NCBI RefSeq assembly: GCF_016908975.1
Contig: NZ_JAFBEX010000030.1
Location: 1 to 51,794, forward strand
Reading direction: 5' to 3'
DNA: 51,794 bases
Source of the DNA: Neobacillus cucumis
Lineage (GTDB): Bacteria; Bacillota; Bacilli; Bacillales; Cytobacillaceae
This document shows, in pieces, positions 32,159-40,465 of the stretch (position 1 is its first letter; every line of letters begins with the position of its first letter). Made by a program: the position numbers and the translations under genes. The notes beneath the pieces are model-generated. The model worked only from the letters and a program-made list of their open reading frames with translations. It had not been told where the DNA came from and ran no database searches.

Positions 32159-33127
32159 ATGAAAGTACTTGTTACAGGAGGAGCAGGATTTATTGGAAGT
32201 AACTTTATTCATTATTTTCTGGAAAAATATCCCGATGCTTTTATTGTTAATTATGACAAACTAACTTACGCTGGTAATCTAGATAACATATCGGATGTTC
32301 CATTTTCTAAACGCTATACCTTTATTAAAGGTGATATCATTAACGAGGAATTAGTCGACTATGTAGTAAAGACACAAGAGGTGGATTTAATAGTTAATTT
32401 TGCTGCTGAATCTCATGTAGACCGAAGTATTGCTAATTCTTATGAGTTCGTCAAAACAAATATTGTTGGAACGCAAAGTCTTTTAAATGTAGCTAAAAAT
32501 CATAATATTCGTTTTATTCAAATTTCCACCGACGAAGTTTATGGTTCATTAGGAACAACTGGCTTTTTTTCAGAAGAGACTCCACTATCCCCAAATAGTC
32601 CCTATTCGAGCAGCAAAGCGAGTGCTGATTTCTTAGTGAAATCATATCATCAAACTTATGGATTAAATGTTAACATCACAAGATGTTCGAATAATTATGG
32701 ACCATTTCAATTCCCTGAAAAGCTCATACCACTCATGATTATTAACGCATTGAATAATAAGAACTTACCCATTTATGGTGATGGGAAAAATATTCGAGAT
32801 TGGCTTCACGTACGAGACCATTGTTCTGCAATTGATTTAGTTATTCAAAAAGGACAACCTGGTGAAGTCTACAATATTGGCGGCCATAATGAACGGACTA
32901 ATTTAGAAATTGTTGAAACTATTGTTAATACCCTAGGTGTTTCTAGGAACCTTATAACATTTGTACCTGATCGTTTAGGTCATGATTATAGATATGCGAT
33001 TGACTCAAGTAAAATTCAGAATGAATTAGGCTGGAAACCGTCTTATTCATTTGATGAGGGTTTAGCTGAAACTATACTATGGTATCAATCACACCAGGGA
33101 TGGTGGAAGAGATTAATATCAAATTGA
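32159..33127 (+). CDS. rmlB: dTDP-glucose 4,6-dehydratase (RmlB/SpsJ)
   Basis: A 322-residue extended-SDR enzyme converting dTDP-glucose to dTDP-4-keto-6-deoxyglucose. The NAD motif VTGGAGFIGSNF, FAAESHVDRSI, the ISTDEVYGSLG block and the catalytic SPNSPYSSSKASADFLV are visible; CSNNYGPFQFPEKLIPLMI completes the pattern. A separate SD (AAGAAGGAG) precedes its ATG, and a ~165-nt spacer with no obvious terminator separates it from rmlA. Confidence 0.92.
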   Translation: MKVLVTGGAGFIGSNFIHYFLEKYPDAFIVNYDKLTYAGNLDNISDVPFSKRYTFIKGDIINEELVDYVVKTQEVDLIVNFAAESHVDRSIANSYEFVKTNIVGTQSLLNVAKNHNIRFIQISTDEVYGSLGTTGFFSEETPLSPNSPYSSSKASADFLVKSYHQTYGLNVNITRCSNNYGPFQFPEKLIPLMIINALNNKNLPIYGDGKNIRDWLHVRDHCSAIDLVIQKGQPGEVYNIGGHNERTNLEIVETIVNTLGVSRNLITFVPDRLGHDYRYAIDSSKIQNELGWKPSYSFDEGLAETILWYQSHQGWWKRLISN

Positions 33128-33166
33128 TGGTTTGAAAGATAATATCCTATTGAGAGGTGAGAGGTC

Positions 33167-34018
33167 ATTACTAAGGTTTTGGTTACAGGAGCAAACGGAC
33201 AACTTGGGACAGATTTGGTACTATACTTAGAATCATTAGGATATCAAGTTTTTGCATTGGGAAAATCCGAATTAGACATTACAAATGAGAATGAAGTATA
33301 TAAAAAAGTCACTCAAATTAAACCAAATATAATCATTCATTGTGCTGCTTATACTAATGTCGATAAAGCGGAATCGGAGAGGGATCTTGCTTTTCTGATA
33401 AATGGAATAGGGACGCGTAATATTGTTTTAGCAGCAGAATTAATTAAGGCGAAAATAGTTTATATTAGTACAGATTACGTTTTTGATGGTTCTTCCACTT
33501 CCTCATATCATGAATTTTCACCTGTATCTCCACTGAATATTTATGGATATTCTAAGTTGGCCGGGGAAAATTTTGTGCGCGACTTCCATTCGAAATTCTT
33601 CATTGTGAGAACCTCATGGGTTTTTGGAGTAAAAGGGAACAATTTCGTAAAAACAATGCTTAAGCTCTCTAAAGAGAAGGAACATTTATCGGTTGTTAAA
33701 GATCAGGTGGGGTGCCCAACTTATACTGTGGACCTCTCAAAATGTATTGTGGAGCTAATGGAATCTGAAAAATATGGGATTTACCATGTGTCAAATACCG
33801 GGTATTGCTCTTGGTATGAGTTTGCGAAGGAGATTTTTTATCAATCTAACAATCTAATTAAACTAGAAGCTTGCTTGACAGAGGAATTTCCCCGTTCTGC
33901 AAAACGTCCCAAGTATTCCGTTATGGATCATATGGGACTAAGAATTAATAATTTTAATGAAATGCCTCATTGGAAGGATGCATTAAGTCGGTTTTTGTTA
34001 AAGATCAGTAAATCTTAA
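33167..34018 (+). CDS. rmlD: dTDP-4-dehydrorhamnose reductase (RmlD/SpsK), ATT start likely
   Basis: A ~283-residue SDR that reduces the 4-keto group in the last step of dTDP-rhamnose-type synthesis. TKVLVTGANGQLGTDLVLYL, AAYTNVDKAESE, VYISTDYVFDG and YGYSKLAGENFV are diagnostic. The conserved start TKVLVTGANGQLG is reached only if translation begins at the ATT at 33167 (SD GGTGAGAGG just upstream); the first usual start codon, TTG at 33179, would remove four residues of the first beta strand. A 3,5-epimerase (RmlC/SpsL) gene is not present in the window. Confidence 0.85.
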   Translation: MTKVLVTGANGQLGTDLVLYLESLGYQVFALGKSELDITNENEVYKKVTQIKPNIIIHCAAYTNVDKAESERDLAFLINGIGTRNIVLAAELIKAKIVYISTDYVFDGSSTSSYHEFSPVSPLNIYGYSKLAGENFVRDFHSKFFIVRTSWVFGVKGNNFVKTMLKLSKEKEHLSVVKDQVGCPTYTVDLSKCIVELMESEKYGIYHVSNTGYCSWYEFAKEIFYQSNNLIKLEACLTEEFPRSAKRPKYSVMDHMGLRINNFNEMPHWKDALSRFLLKISKS

Positions 34019-34292
34019 AAAGGTTTAGTTTTAATCCAAATATCACAGCAGGTGAGGTCTCCTTGTTGTAATTTTTCACATGCTAAAGCTGGATTTTTAA
34101 GAGTCCTTTCAGGGGTCCCCCTGCGCAAGCAGCCGTACCTTGATATACTAATATGCCTGTCGTAACACAGCAATTAAACCGAAATCTTTAACCCTTATTC
34201 GATAAATTTAACAAAAACCTCCATTTTGTTTCATAAAATAAAACGAGTGCATATCTTATAAGTATAATGAGTATAGGAGGAAGAGACAGTCG

Positions 34293-34709
34293 ATGGGAAA
34301 TACCGATTCAAACAGTTACCTTAGTTTGAAGGATTCAGCATTGTTTGTATTAAATTTTTTAGATATAAATCCAAATATTGATAATAATCTTGATAAAATG
34401 TATCGTCGCATTATAAGATTGATGAACCGTAGTGAAATACCTTTTAAAAAGGTAAACCAAAGATACTTTCTTAATACAACAGATATCGTATTATTAGGAA
34501 TTAAAATAAAAGAGGAATTAAAAATATCGAATTCTTATGTAGAAAAGCAAACGCCTGAGTATAAAACTACATCAAGCATCCATTTTCAGACAGAACAACC
34601 AATTGAAAAAATAGAAAATATTATCCAACTCCATAAAGATAAAACTATTTCTGCTAAACATGCTTTAATTATTATTAATTCAATCATCAAAAATTACAAA
34701 AAGGCTTAA
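34293..34709 (+). CDS. hypothetical 138-residue protein, possible MerR-like HTH
   Basis: It starts at ATG 34293, after AGGAGGAAGAG. The N-terminal half (YLSLKDSALFVLNFLDINPN, then YRRIIRLMNRSEIP and NQRYFLNTTDIVLLGIKIKE) has the rough pattern of a MerR-like winged helix, including an R-x-Y before the recognition strand. The rest is a basic linker and a C-terminal helix (ISAKHALIIINSIIKNYKKA). It resembles, in layout, the first part of the 260-residue protein at 40466. The function is unknown. Confidence 0.55.
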   Translation: MGNTDSNSYLSLKDSALFVLNFLDINPNIDNNLDKMYRRIIRLMNRSEIPFKKVNQRYFLNTTDIVLLGIKIKEELKISNSYVEKQTPEYKTTSSIHFQTEQPIEKIENIIQLHKDKTISAKHALIIINSIIKNYKKA

Positions 34710-35038
34710 TTGGATTTGTTGCACAATCAAATATGACGAAAAAAGCTAGACCAATCCACTTATTAAAATTAAAGATCCTATAAAAGCAATTAAGAAGAAA
34801 ATTAAGAATCGGAAATCATATGTCGAGAATTCTTAAATAACTCTTTAGTAGCTAATATAGAATCTTCACGGCAATATCCATTAAAATCTTTTTATCATTT
34901 TCTAAGTTAAAATCAAGGATATTGAGCTAATAATTGGATTTAAGTATAGTCCATGAATTTACTAGATCTACTATGAATTTCTTGAGTAATGTGAATATAG
35001 TGAAATAGAATAAGAAAAGTATCAATGACCATAATTCA
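34710..35038. other. gene-free stretch
   Basis: No complete gene is seen. On the minus strand a frame without a start codon (about 34735-34830) reads RFLIFFLIAFIGSLILISGL, a single membrane helix, possibly the end of a lost membrane protein. Confidence 0.35.
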
Positions 35039-35257
35039 CTAAGCCATTATCATAAATTTCTCTACGAATTGAGCTACTTTGTGAGTATCAACCTTTTTTA
35101 CTTTTACTTCCGCTGCAGTGATATGTGTTTTTAAATTTTTAAATTTTTTAATGTCTCTAAAGGATAAATCACCATTTAATAATTGAATGGCGATATCTTT
35201 AACTTCATCATTATCAATTTGGTATAAAAGATAAGATAAACAACAGATTTTGTCCAT
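35039..35257 (-). CDS. hypothetical 72-residue protein
   Basis: A small, mostly helical, basic protein (MDKICCLSYLLYQIDNDEVK at the start; AAEVKVKKVDTHKVAQFVEK near the end) with an SD AAGGGGG 7 nt before its ATG. No known motif. Its neighbours are unknown genes and the riboswitch element. Confidence 0.5.
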   Translation of the reverse strand: MDKICCLSYLLYQIDNDEVKDIAIQLLNGDLSFRDIKKFKNLKTHITAAEVKVKKVDTHKVAQFVEKFMIMA

Positions 35258-35625
35258 TTTTTATCCCCCTTACAGACGTACATTCATGTTTAATTCGATA
35301 TCTTGCATATAATTATTAAATTATTGTTGTACAGTAGTTTGTTAGAGTATTTTTATTCGTTTTATAATCGCTACTAAACAACTATTTAGACTAAATTCAT
35401 AATAATCGATAACAAAGCGTCTACTGGAAAAATAAGACTTGCAAAAAAGGCTCATTCTTGAGTTATCAAACACCTTGTCTCAGTGATTTTCCTATCCGGA
35501 TTTTTTATTTTCCGTTATTTTATTTACTACCATATTTTCTCCATCTGAGCGTTTCCCCAGGCATTTCGAATTAAATTCATCCAAATTTGATTTATTTATT
35601 CATTGGAATTAATCAAAGGTAAATG

Positions 35626-35654
35626 TTGGAGAATTAATAAAAAAATGGTATAAA
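35626..35654 (+). promoter_or_regulatory. promoter of the c-di-GMP riboswitch transcript
   Basis: TTGGAG (35626-35631) and TATAAA (35649-35654) with a 17-bp spacer place the start site near 35661, about 30 nt before the aptamer. Confidence 0.6.
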
Positions 35655-35692
35655 TAATTATGTGAAAACAATCGATTGAATCGCATACTAAG

Positions 35693-35785
35693 TGAAAAAG
35701 GCAAAACTATTGAAAGATAGTGACGCAAAGCCGCGAGCCTAAGGAATGGGCTGTATATATCCAGTTCTACGGTAGTCGGGCCGCC
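35693..35785 (+). promoter_or_regulatory. cyclic di-GMP-I (GEMM-I) riboswitch
   Basis: The conserved aptamer blocks occur in order: AAGGCAAAACTATT-GAAA-GATAGT, GACGCAAAGCC, GAGCCTAAGG and CTACGGTAGTCGGGCCGCC. The GAAA tetraloop (35712-35715) and the receptor halves CCTAAG and TACGG, which dock in known GEMM-I structures, are both present. The closing strand is followed at once by the SD AAAGGAG (35786-35792) and the ATG at 35798, and no terminator hairpin is seen, so control of translation initiation is the simplest model. The frame that seems to run through it from 35720 is not real. Confidence 0.85.
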
Positions 35786-35797
35786 AAAGGAGTATTT

Positions 35798-36223
35798 ATG
35801 GAAAAAATTGATTTAACCAGACTTTTAAGCAAACTTATAACAGATTATGAAAAAGTACATGGAATGCAAACATTTGAAGTTAAAAAGGTTAATAATTTAT
35901 TTGTACATATAAACATAAATCAAAATATCATTGAATCTTTTAAAAAATTTTCTTTGAATTGTAATTTTGTAGATGGCATAACTCTTTTTGATTTTCCTAT
36001 AAGGAAAGAGATCAAAGAGAAAATGTTATCAATATATGAGATTGCTTGGAATGGTAAAGAAATAACTAATTTTGAGTTTTTAATCGATTGGGAGATTATT
36101 GTTGTTTATAGTCTAAAAGCTATACAAAAAAATGGAAGAACGGATAGACTAGAAGGACATTGTGTATCATTAGACGGAAAAAATTTTTCTTATACTAAGA
36201 AATTATATACTTTCCCTAATTAA
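35798..36223 (+). CDS. unknown protein under c-di-GMP riboswitch control
   Basis: A 141-residue soluble protein (MEKIDLTRLLSKLITDYEKV; later NFEFLIDWEIIVVYSLKAIQ and GHCVSLDGKNFSYTKKLYTF) with an alpha/beta pattern and no signal or membrane segment. I do not recognise the family. It starts at ATG 35798 behind AAAGGAG, directly below a GEMM-I aptamer, so its synthesis should follow c-di-GMP, a signal linked in Bacillus to the motility-to-sessile switch. Its stop meets that of the convergent XRE regulator (36220-36223). Confidence 0.7.
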   Translation: MEKIDLTRLLSKLITDYEKVHGMQTFEVKKVNNLFVHININQNIIESFKKFSLNCNFVDGITLFDFPIRKEIKEKMLSIYEIAWNGKEITNFEFLIDWEIIVVYSLKAIQKNGRTDRLEGHCVSLDGKNFSYTKKLYTFPN

Positions 36224-36579
36224 TTTTTTTTGTTGATTGATATTCGTAACTTCCGAATAATTTCTATTGCAAGTTCCAGTTCTTGTTCAGTTAATTCAAT
36301 GTCATCAAGATAAAGACGATAGTCTTCAAGAATATTAGTTGAATTTAAATCCAAATAATTCAAAAATTCTTCTTCTTCCTTTGAATATAAGTCCAAAAAG
36401 TAATTTAGATTTACATCATAGACATCTGCAATTTTTCGTATTAAAGGCAAAGATGGTTGGAGTATTCCACGTTCAATTTTGGATAAATTACTAAAATCAT
36501 AATTAATCTTTTGAGCTAACTCCTTTAGAGTATCACCCTTTTTTTTTCGAAGTTCCTTTACCTTTCTCACATTAATCAT
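36220..36579 (-). CDS. XRE-family HTH transcriptional regulator
   Basis: A 119-residue regulator: an N-terminal HTH (RKVKELRKKKGDTLKELAQK, then NYDFSNLSKIERGILQPSLP) of SinR/XRE type, followed by an acidic helical tail (KEEEEFLNYLDLNS) with a C-terminal dimerisation helix. It converges on the riboswitch-controlled gene with a 4-nt overlap. It may control the nearby plasmid genes; a target is not visible. Confidence 0.82.
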   Translation of the reverse strand: MINVRKVKELRKKKGDTLKELAQKINYDFSNLSKIERGILQPSLPLIRKIADVYDVNLNYFLDLYSKEEEEFLNYLDLNSTNILEDYRLYLDDIELTEQELELAIEIIRKLRISINKKN

Positions 36580-36721
36580 TTATTTCACTCCATAGATGTA
36601 ATACAAAAACAGTATATGAATAACTTAAGTAAAAAACAAAAGCAATTTAAAAATTGGTAAAAATAGAAAAATAAAACTAATTTTTGTTTTAAATTGGTAT
36701 TATTGACCAAAAATAGGAATA

Positions 36722-37339
36722 TTATAAATATGTGACTAAATATTTATCTAAAAACGATTCAACATTTCGTGTCTGAATGATATTTAAATTTTCAAATGAT
36801 AATGGGTAATTGATTTTTTTAGATACGATCCAAATAAAGGGGAAATGAGGCTCCTGATTTAAATACCATTCCTCTTTTATCCATTCTTTAGATTGATAAT
36901 AATATAGATATCGATTAAATTTTTCAGCCATCACTCTTGCTGAATAGACGGAGTTCTGAATCTCTACAAAAACAGGAGTATTATTCAAAATCATAAAAAT
37001 ATCTGGCTGCATAAAATCTGTTCCGAATCGTGGTTCAACTCGAAAGACGGACGGTTTTAAATAACGACAGACGGAAATATAGAAATCGGCAATCGCCAGG
37101 TAATGTTTCACTTTCTGAGAAGTTACTTTTATTATAGGTGGATTTGGGAAATAAATATAGGGTGTATTACTTTCATTAGCAATTATATGCCCTTCTCGCC
37201 TCATTCTCTTTAGTACAAAATTAGTTGAAGTAATGGGATTTTTGAGGGTACTAAAAAATAAAGTTGAAAGTTGATCTCTTGATAGGCAACGAAAAAGGTG
37301 TAATGCCTGGATGATATCCCTATCCCTCTGTTTTAGCAT
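36722..37339 (-). CDS. replication-relaxation family protein
   Basis: A 205-residue protein of the replication-relaxation (PF13814-type) family of Gram-positive plasmids and integrative elements. It has an N-terminal winged helix (RDRDIIQALHLFRCLSRDQL, then TNFVLKRMRREGHI) and a C-terminal nuclease-like fold with PDIFMILNNTPVFVEIQNS, resembling a PD-(D/E)XK strand arrangement. Members are found near replication and transfer genes. The SD GGAGGAGG lies 6 nt before its ATG. Confidence 0.75.
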   Translation of the reverse strand: MLKQRDRDIIQALHLFRCLSRDQLSTLFFSTLKNPITSTNFVLKRMRREGHIIANESNTPYIYFPNPPIIKVTSQKVKHYLAIADFYISVCRYLKPSVFRVEPRFGTDFMQPDIFMILNNTPVFVEIQNSVYSARVMAEKFNRYLYYYQSKEWIKEEWYLNQEPHFPFIWIVSKKINYPLSFENLNIIQTRNVESFLDKYLVTYL

Positions 37340-37434
37340 AATAAATTTCCTCCTCCTTTTCTTACTAACAATCGCCGTTTATAATAAAATTGGGATTTGA
37401 AATAAACTATATATAAAGTTATATACAGTCCGTT

Positions 37435-37463
37435 ACAAATGTAGTACCTACATTTGTTTTTTC
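37435..37463 (+). terminator. intrinsic terminator-like hairpin
   Basis: acaaatgtag-tac-ctacatttgt (37435-37457) followed by TTTTT. No plus-strand gene lies just upstream; it may end antisense transcripts or be an operator of the replication-relaxation gene's promoter. Confidence 0.6.
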
Positions 37464-37589
37464 GCGTTTGACTAATATGAATAACGATATAAAAATAATA
37501 AAGATTTTGTTTGTAACTATAAATTCCTCCCTTTTTCAGCCCTCAGAAAACTCTGTATTCTTTTGGATAACAAAGCTGTAATTATTCTT

Positions 37590-37823
37590 TCATGATTTTC
37601 TCCACTTTTGCGATTTTCTAACAACTTGTTCGGCTGCTGTTGTTGTTTTCACCTTCCTCTCTCTCTTGGCCCTTCGGGTGCCACTCCCCTCTCTCCTTAA
37701 TGAGGTTGCTATCGAAAGCAGCTTTTTTTTGCATCGCTTATTATAATCAAATGGGCATGAGTCACTTCTCACTTTAACTAACCTGCCTTCACAATTTCCA
37801 TGATGTTTTAACATAGAAATCAA
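37590..37823 (-). CDS. doubtful basic ORF
   Basis: The frame codes for an Arg/Lys-rich 77-residue peptide (VRSDSCPFDYNKRCKKK; RREGSGTRRAKRERKVKT). The TTG at 37823 and the ATG at 37814 lack a good SD. The composition could reflect purine-rich DNA rather than a gene. Listed because it fills a gap. Confidence 0.25.
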   Translation of the reverse strand: MISMLKHHGNCEGRLVKVRSDSCPFDYNKRCKKKLLSIATSLRREGSGTRRAKRERKVKTTTAAEQVVRKSQKWRKS

Positions 37824-37856
37824 TTATCTTAAAAACGTTCCTCAACAATCTGGCCA

Positions 37857-37892
37857 TTGAAAAAAAAACCATCTCTAAATGTTGAGATGGTT
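37857..37892 (-). terminator. terminator of the parM-parR operon
   Basis: aaccatctc (37867-37875) pairs with gagatggtt (37884-37892); on the minus strand a run of nine Ts follows. Confidence 0.85.
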
Positions 37893-37929
37893 TTGTATAA
37901 TACGAATCTAAGAGACGTATCTGCTATAA

Positions 37930-37962
37930 AACGCCTTAAGGTGTAATCGTTGCCTTAAGGCA
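37930..37962. repeat. two adjacent palindromes with CCTTAAGG core
   Basis: cgccttaaggtg and gttgccttaaggcaac are separated by taatc. Both are dyads around CCTTAAGG, located between parR and its terminator. They could be protein-binding sites. Confidence 0.45.
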
Positions 37963-37986
37963 ACCTATGACTTAATAAAGAGACTG

Positions 37987-38487
37987 TCAATCGTCATCAT
38001 CGTCAAATAAGTATTTTGAAGCAAAACTGAGGGCTTCTTGTGATACTTCTTGATTTATTGTTTCTTTTATTTCTGATTTCTCTTCCGTTATTGGTTGTTG
38101 CCCAACTGTAGAAACAGGAACAACAGTTGCTGCATTTATTGGAGCACTTCCAAAATAAATTGGTGCATTTTGCAAAGCAGGAGTTATTGTCTTTGTTAAT
38201 AAAAAATAAGCTAAACTAGACATCATATCCTGAAATTCTTTGCTTGCCAGCGTTTTGCGTTGCTCTTCCGTTAAAATAACAGGTAGTTGTAAGTGTAAAA
38301 AATGATTATCATTTAGCTGTTTTCCTTCTGAAAACAAATTGTTCCAGAGGTCAATGATTTTGGAAGTAAATTCTCTACCGTGCTCTTCTTTTAGTTCATT
38401 TAGCGTATCCAGCACAATATCTGGTGTAGTGTTTGGAAAGCGGATCGTAAATAATGACCCTCCTTCGTATTTCGTTGCTTTTTTCAT
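37987..38487 (-). CDS. ParR-like adaptor of the actin-type partition system
   Basis: A ~166-residue protein (start MKKATKYEGGSLFTIRFPNT, SD AAAGGTG) encoded just downstream of the parM-like gene. A short basic N-terminal strand-helix region is followed by helices (EFTSKIIDLWNNLFSEGK) and a flexible acidic tail ending SKYLFDDDDD. This gene order and layout fit ParR-type centromere-binding adaptors, which link plasmid DNA to ParM filaments. ParR proteins are poorly conserved, so the call rests mainly on context. Confidence 0.65.
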   Translation of the reverse strand: MKKATKYEGGSLFTIRFPNTTPDIVLDTLNELKEEHGREFTSKIIDLWNNLFSEGKQLNDNHFLHLQLPVILTEEQRKTLASKEFQDMMSSLAYFLLTKTITPALQNAPIYFGSAPINAATVVPVSTVGQQPITEEKSEIKETINQEVSQEALSFASKYLFDDDDD

Positions 38488-38498
38488 AAAAATCACCT

Positions 38499-39620
38499 TT
38501 AAACAGATACAATTTCAAGATTTTTATGTTTGGCATAAAGTTGTAGTGCTTTCCAGTATGCACGGGAGATCATCCATACCGATTCATCTGGATCAATAAA
38601 TTCTAAAGGATAATTAATTTCTTTATTTAGTTCCAGGATATATTCTTTTAAAAGTGCAGAACCTCCACCGATTAAAAAGGCCTTTTCAAGCTCAGGGGCA
38701 GCTTCCCACGTATTTTCAATATGTTTAAATTGAACCTTCGCTGCTTTTTCTAAGGTTGGAATAATTTCTTTTTCAGCAGAAACTTTTTGTCCTTTTACTA
38801 ATACCATTTTGTCATTTTTGATTACATCTAAAACATGCTGCAAGCTTGGTAATTTCACTTTATGTGTCTTATCAATAGATTCTAGGATTTCTTGTAGGTA
38901 TTTTAATGTACCCTCGTCGATTCCTTGGCTAGCTTTGTTATGAATTTCTCCATCAGCTTTAAATACGGCTGTGTCAGTAGAGACACCACCAATGTCATTA
39001 ATCATAATGCATTTGTTTTTTAAATATTCATTCCGAGCTTGTAAGGAATTATCAGTTGTTAGGTCTAAAAATGCTGCATACCCTTCCCCGTTAACTAAAA
39101 CATCTGAAAATGTAATTTTTACGGATTTCCCTTGTAGCTTAGGTGTCTGTAAGAATGTTACTACATGCTCTTTGTTCATTAAGCGTTGTTTAAGTACTTT
39201 TTTCTTTTTGTCCTTCACTTCATCAAGCGGTAGCCCTGTGCTTAAAAGAAAATTTGCTTCAAATACACCGTTGAAGGAAGGAAAATGTTTTACAGCGTCG
39301 ATTGCCAGTGCTGTTAATAGCACGACAAGTGATTGATCACTCTCAGCCTTGATAGAGCGGATTCCCATACGATCATTGTGATCATAGCCAGTTGCGAGAT
39401 TACCAACGACATAAATGCCCGTCTCATTTGATAAAGATGGTGAAGAAATTTTTACATGTAAGCCGTTCAATATATCTTTCTCTAATTCTATAATTTTACG
39501 ATCTTCTTCTTCTTTGGCCACTACATTAGGTATGTATAACCTTTCATCAAATCCACCGAAAATCCCTTTCAATGCATCGTTTCCAATATCAACACTAGCA
39601 AAACGAGTGGTTATTTTCAT
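38499..39620 (-). CDS. parM: ParM/StbA-family actin-like plasmid partition ATPase
   Basis: A 373-residue actin-like ATPase that would form filaments pushing plasmid copies apart. The phosphate-1 loop is ASVDIGNDALKGIFGGF (residues ~8-24), the phosphate-2 region IMINDIGGVSTDTAVFKADG, and the adenosine motif AFLIGGGSALLKEYILELN. It is the first gene of a two-gene operon with the ParR-like gene (12 nt apart) and is expressed from a promoter at 39660-39688 with an operator-like palindrome beside it. It appears intact. A vestige of a second parM lies at 41522-41581. Confidence 0.88.
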   Translation of the reverse strand: MKITTRFASVDIGNDALKGIFGGFDERLYIPNVVAKEEEDRKIIELEKDILNGLHVKISSPSLSNETGIYVVGNLATGYDHNDRMGIRSIKAESDQSLVVLLTALAIDAVKHFPSFNGVFEANFLLSTGLPLDEVKDKKKKVLKQRLMNKEHVVTFLQTPKLQGKSVKITFSDVLVNGEGYAAFLDLTTDNSLQARNEYLKNKCIMINDIGGVSTDTAVFKADGEIHNKASQGIDEGTLKYLQEILESIDKTHKVKLPSLQHVLDVIKNDKMVLVKGQKVSAEKEIIPTLEKAAKVQFKHIENTWEAAPELEKAFLIGGGSALLKEYILELNKEINYPLEFIDPDESVWMISRAYWKALQLYAKHKNLEIVSV

Positions 39621-39643
39621 TTATATCCCTCCAAGAGCAACAT

Positions 39644-39688
39644 TTACCAATTTGGTAACATTGTATAATAAAATGTATAACAAATCAA
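39644..39688 (-). promoter_or_regulatory. parM promoter and operator-like palindrome
   Basis: On the minus strand TTGATT (39683-39688), 17 bp, TACAAT (39660-39665). The palindrome ttaccaa-t-ttggtaa (39644-39658) covers the transcription start region, a good place for autorepression. Confidence 0.65.
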
Positions 39689-39836
39689 TAACGTGTAGAT
39701 AAAGATGTTTTACAAATGTATAACTTAAGTGACAGAACTTTTAATTTATCTGATTTTGAACTGTTATATATCTTGTTTAACTTGAAATAAAAAACCTCTA
39801 GTTTTTAAATTGTTTATCAATATATTTTTAGTTGTT

Positions 39837-40031
39837 TTAGAATATGTTAAACATAAACAGGTGGAAAGTATAACAAAAAACTACAACACCACCAACATCG
39901 GAAAAAATCGCGCTTTTATTGGGAATAAAGTACATAATGTTAATATTTCAAGGTTTAGAGAGGGTATGGTCAAAAAGGCACACAACTTAGATGAAACAAC
40001 CGTACTATCGTTGCCGGATCGAGTCATTTGA
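39837..40031 (+). CDS. doubtful small ORF
   Basis: From the GTG near 39861 or a TTG at 39810 the frame reads VESITKNYNTTNIGKNRAFI, then KVHNVNISRFREGMVKKAHN, and ends LPDRVI at 40031. The residue mix is protein-like, but no convincing SD is present. It lies between the parM promoter and the repeat array. The family is unknown. Confidence 0.3.
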   Translation, partial: LEYVKHKQVESITKNYNTTNIGKNRAFIGNKVHNVNISRFREGMVKKAHNLDETTVLSLPDRVI

Positions 40032-40099
40032 TATGGTATCATACATCTAGAATGCTATATTTTGATTGAAATTTATCATCAATTATTATTAAGGATTGA

Positions 40100-40430
40100 T
40101 TAGTAATCAGTAGACCACTAGTGATAGAATCTAGTGATTCATAAGTGAGTAATGAATCACTAATGAACAGAGTGATTTCTAATCACTAGTGGTATCAATT
40201 TCACAAGTGATGCAAGTGTAATGCACCATTAATAATGGATATTCAATCACTAATGACGAATAATCCACAAGTGAAATAGCTATTGTGCATAGAAAGTAGT
40301 ATTAGTGAACCACTGCTGTCCAAAGAAGCACATATAATATATTTGGTATCAATCACTAATGATCATAAAAATGTAGAAAAACTAAGAGAAAAAAGCTAGA
40401 ATAGTGAGAGAGTGAATCACTAATGAAGAA
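40100..40430 (+). repeat. array of AATCACTAATGA repeats (centromere or iteron candidate)
   Basis: Perfect direct copies lie at 40155-40166, 40245-40256, 40351-40362 and 40415-40426. Related or inverted forms (ctagtgatt, aatcactagtgg, cactagtgata) occur at about 40115-40140 and 40180-40192. The array fills the region between the parM promoter and the divergent 260-residue gene, fitting a parC-type centromere or an operator for that gene. Confidence 0.7.
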
Positions 40431-40465
40431 TGATTTATATGTGAAGGAGAGGGGAGGCATTCGTC

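Noticed and set aside
35720..35797. 26 extra N-terminal residues for the riboswitch-controlled gene
   Set aside because: This stretch is the conserved GEMM-I aptamer; the SD and ATG at 35798 are the proper start.
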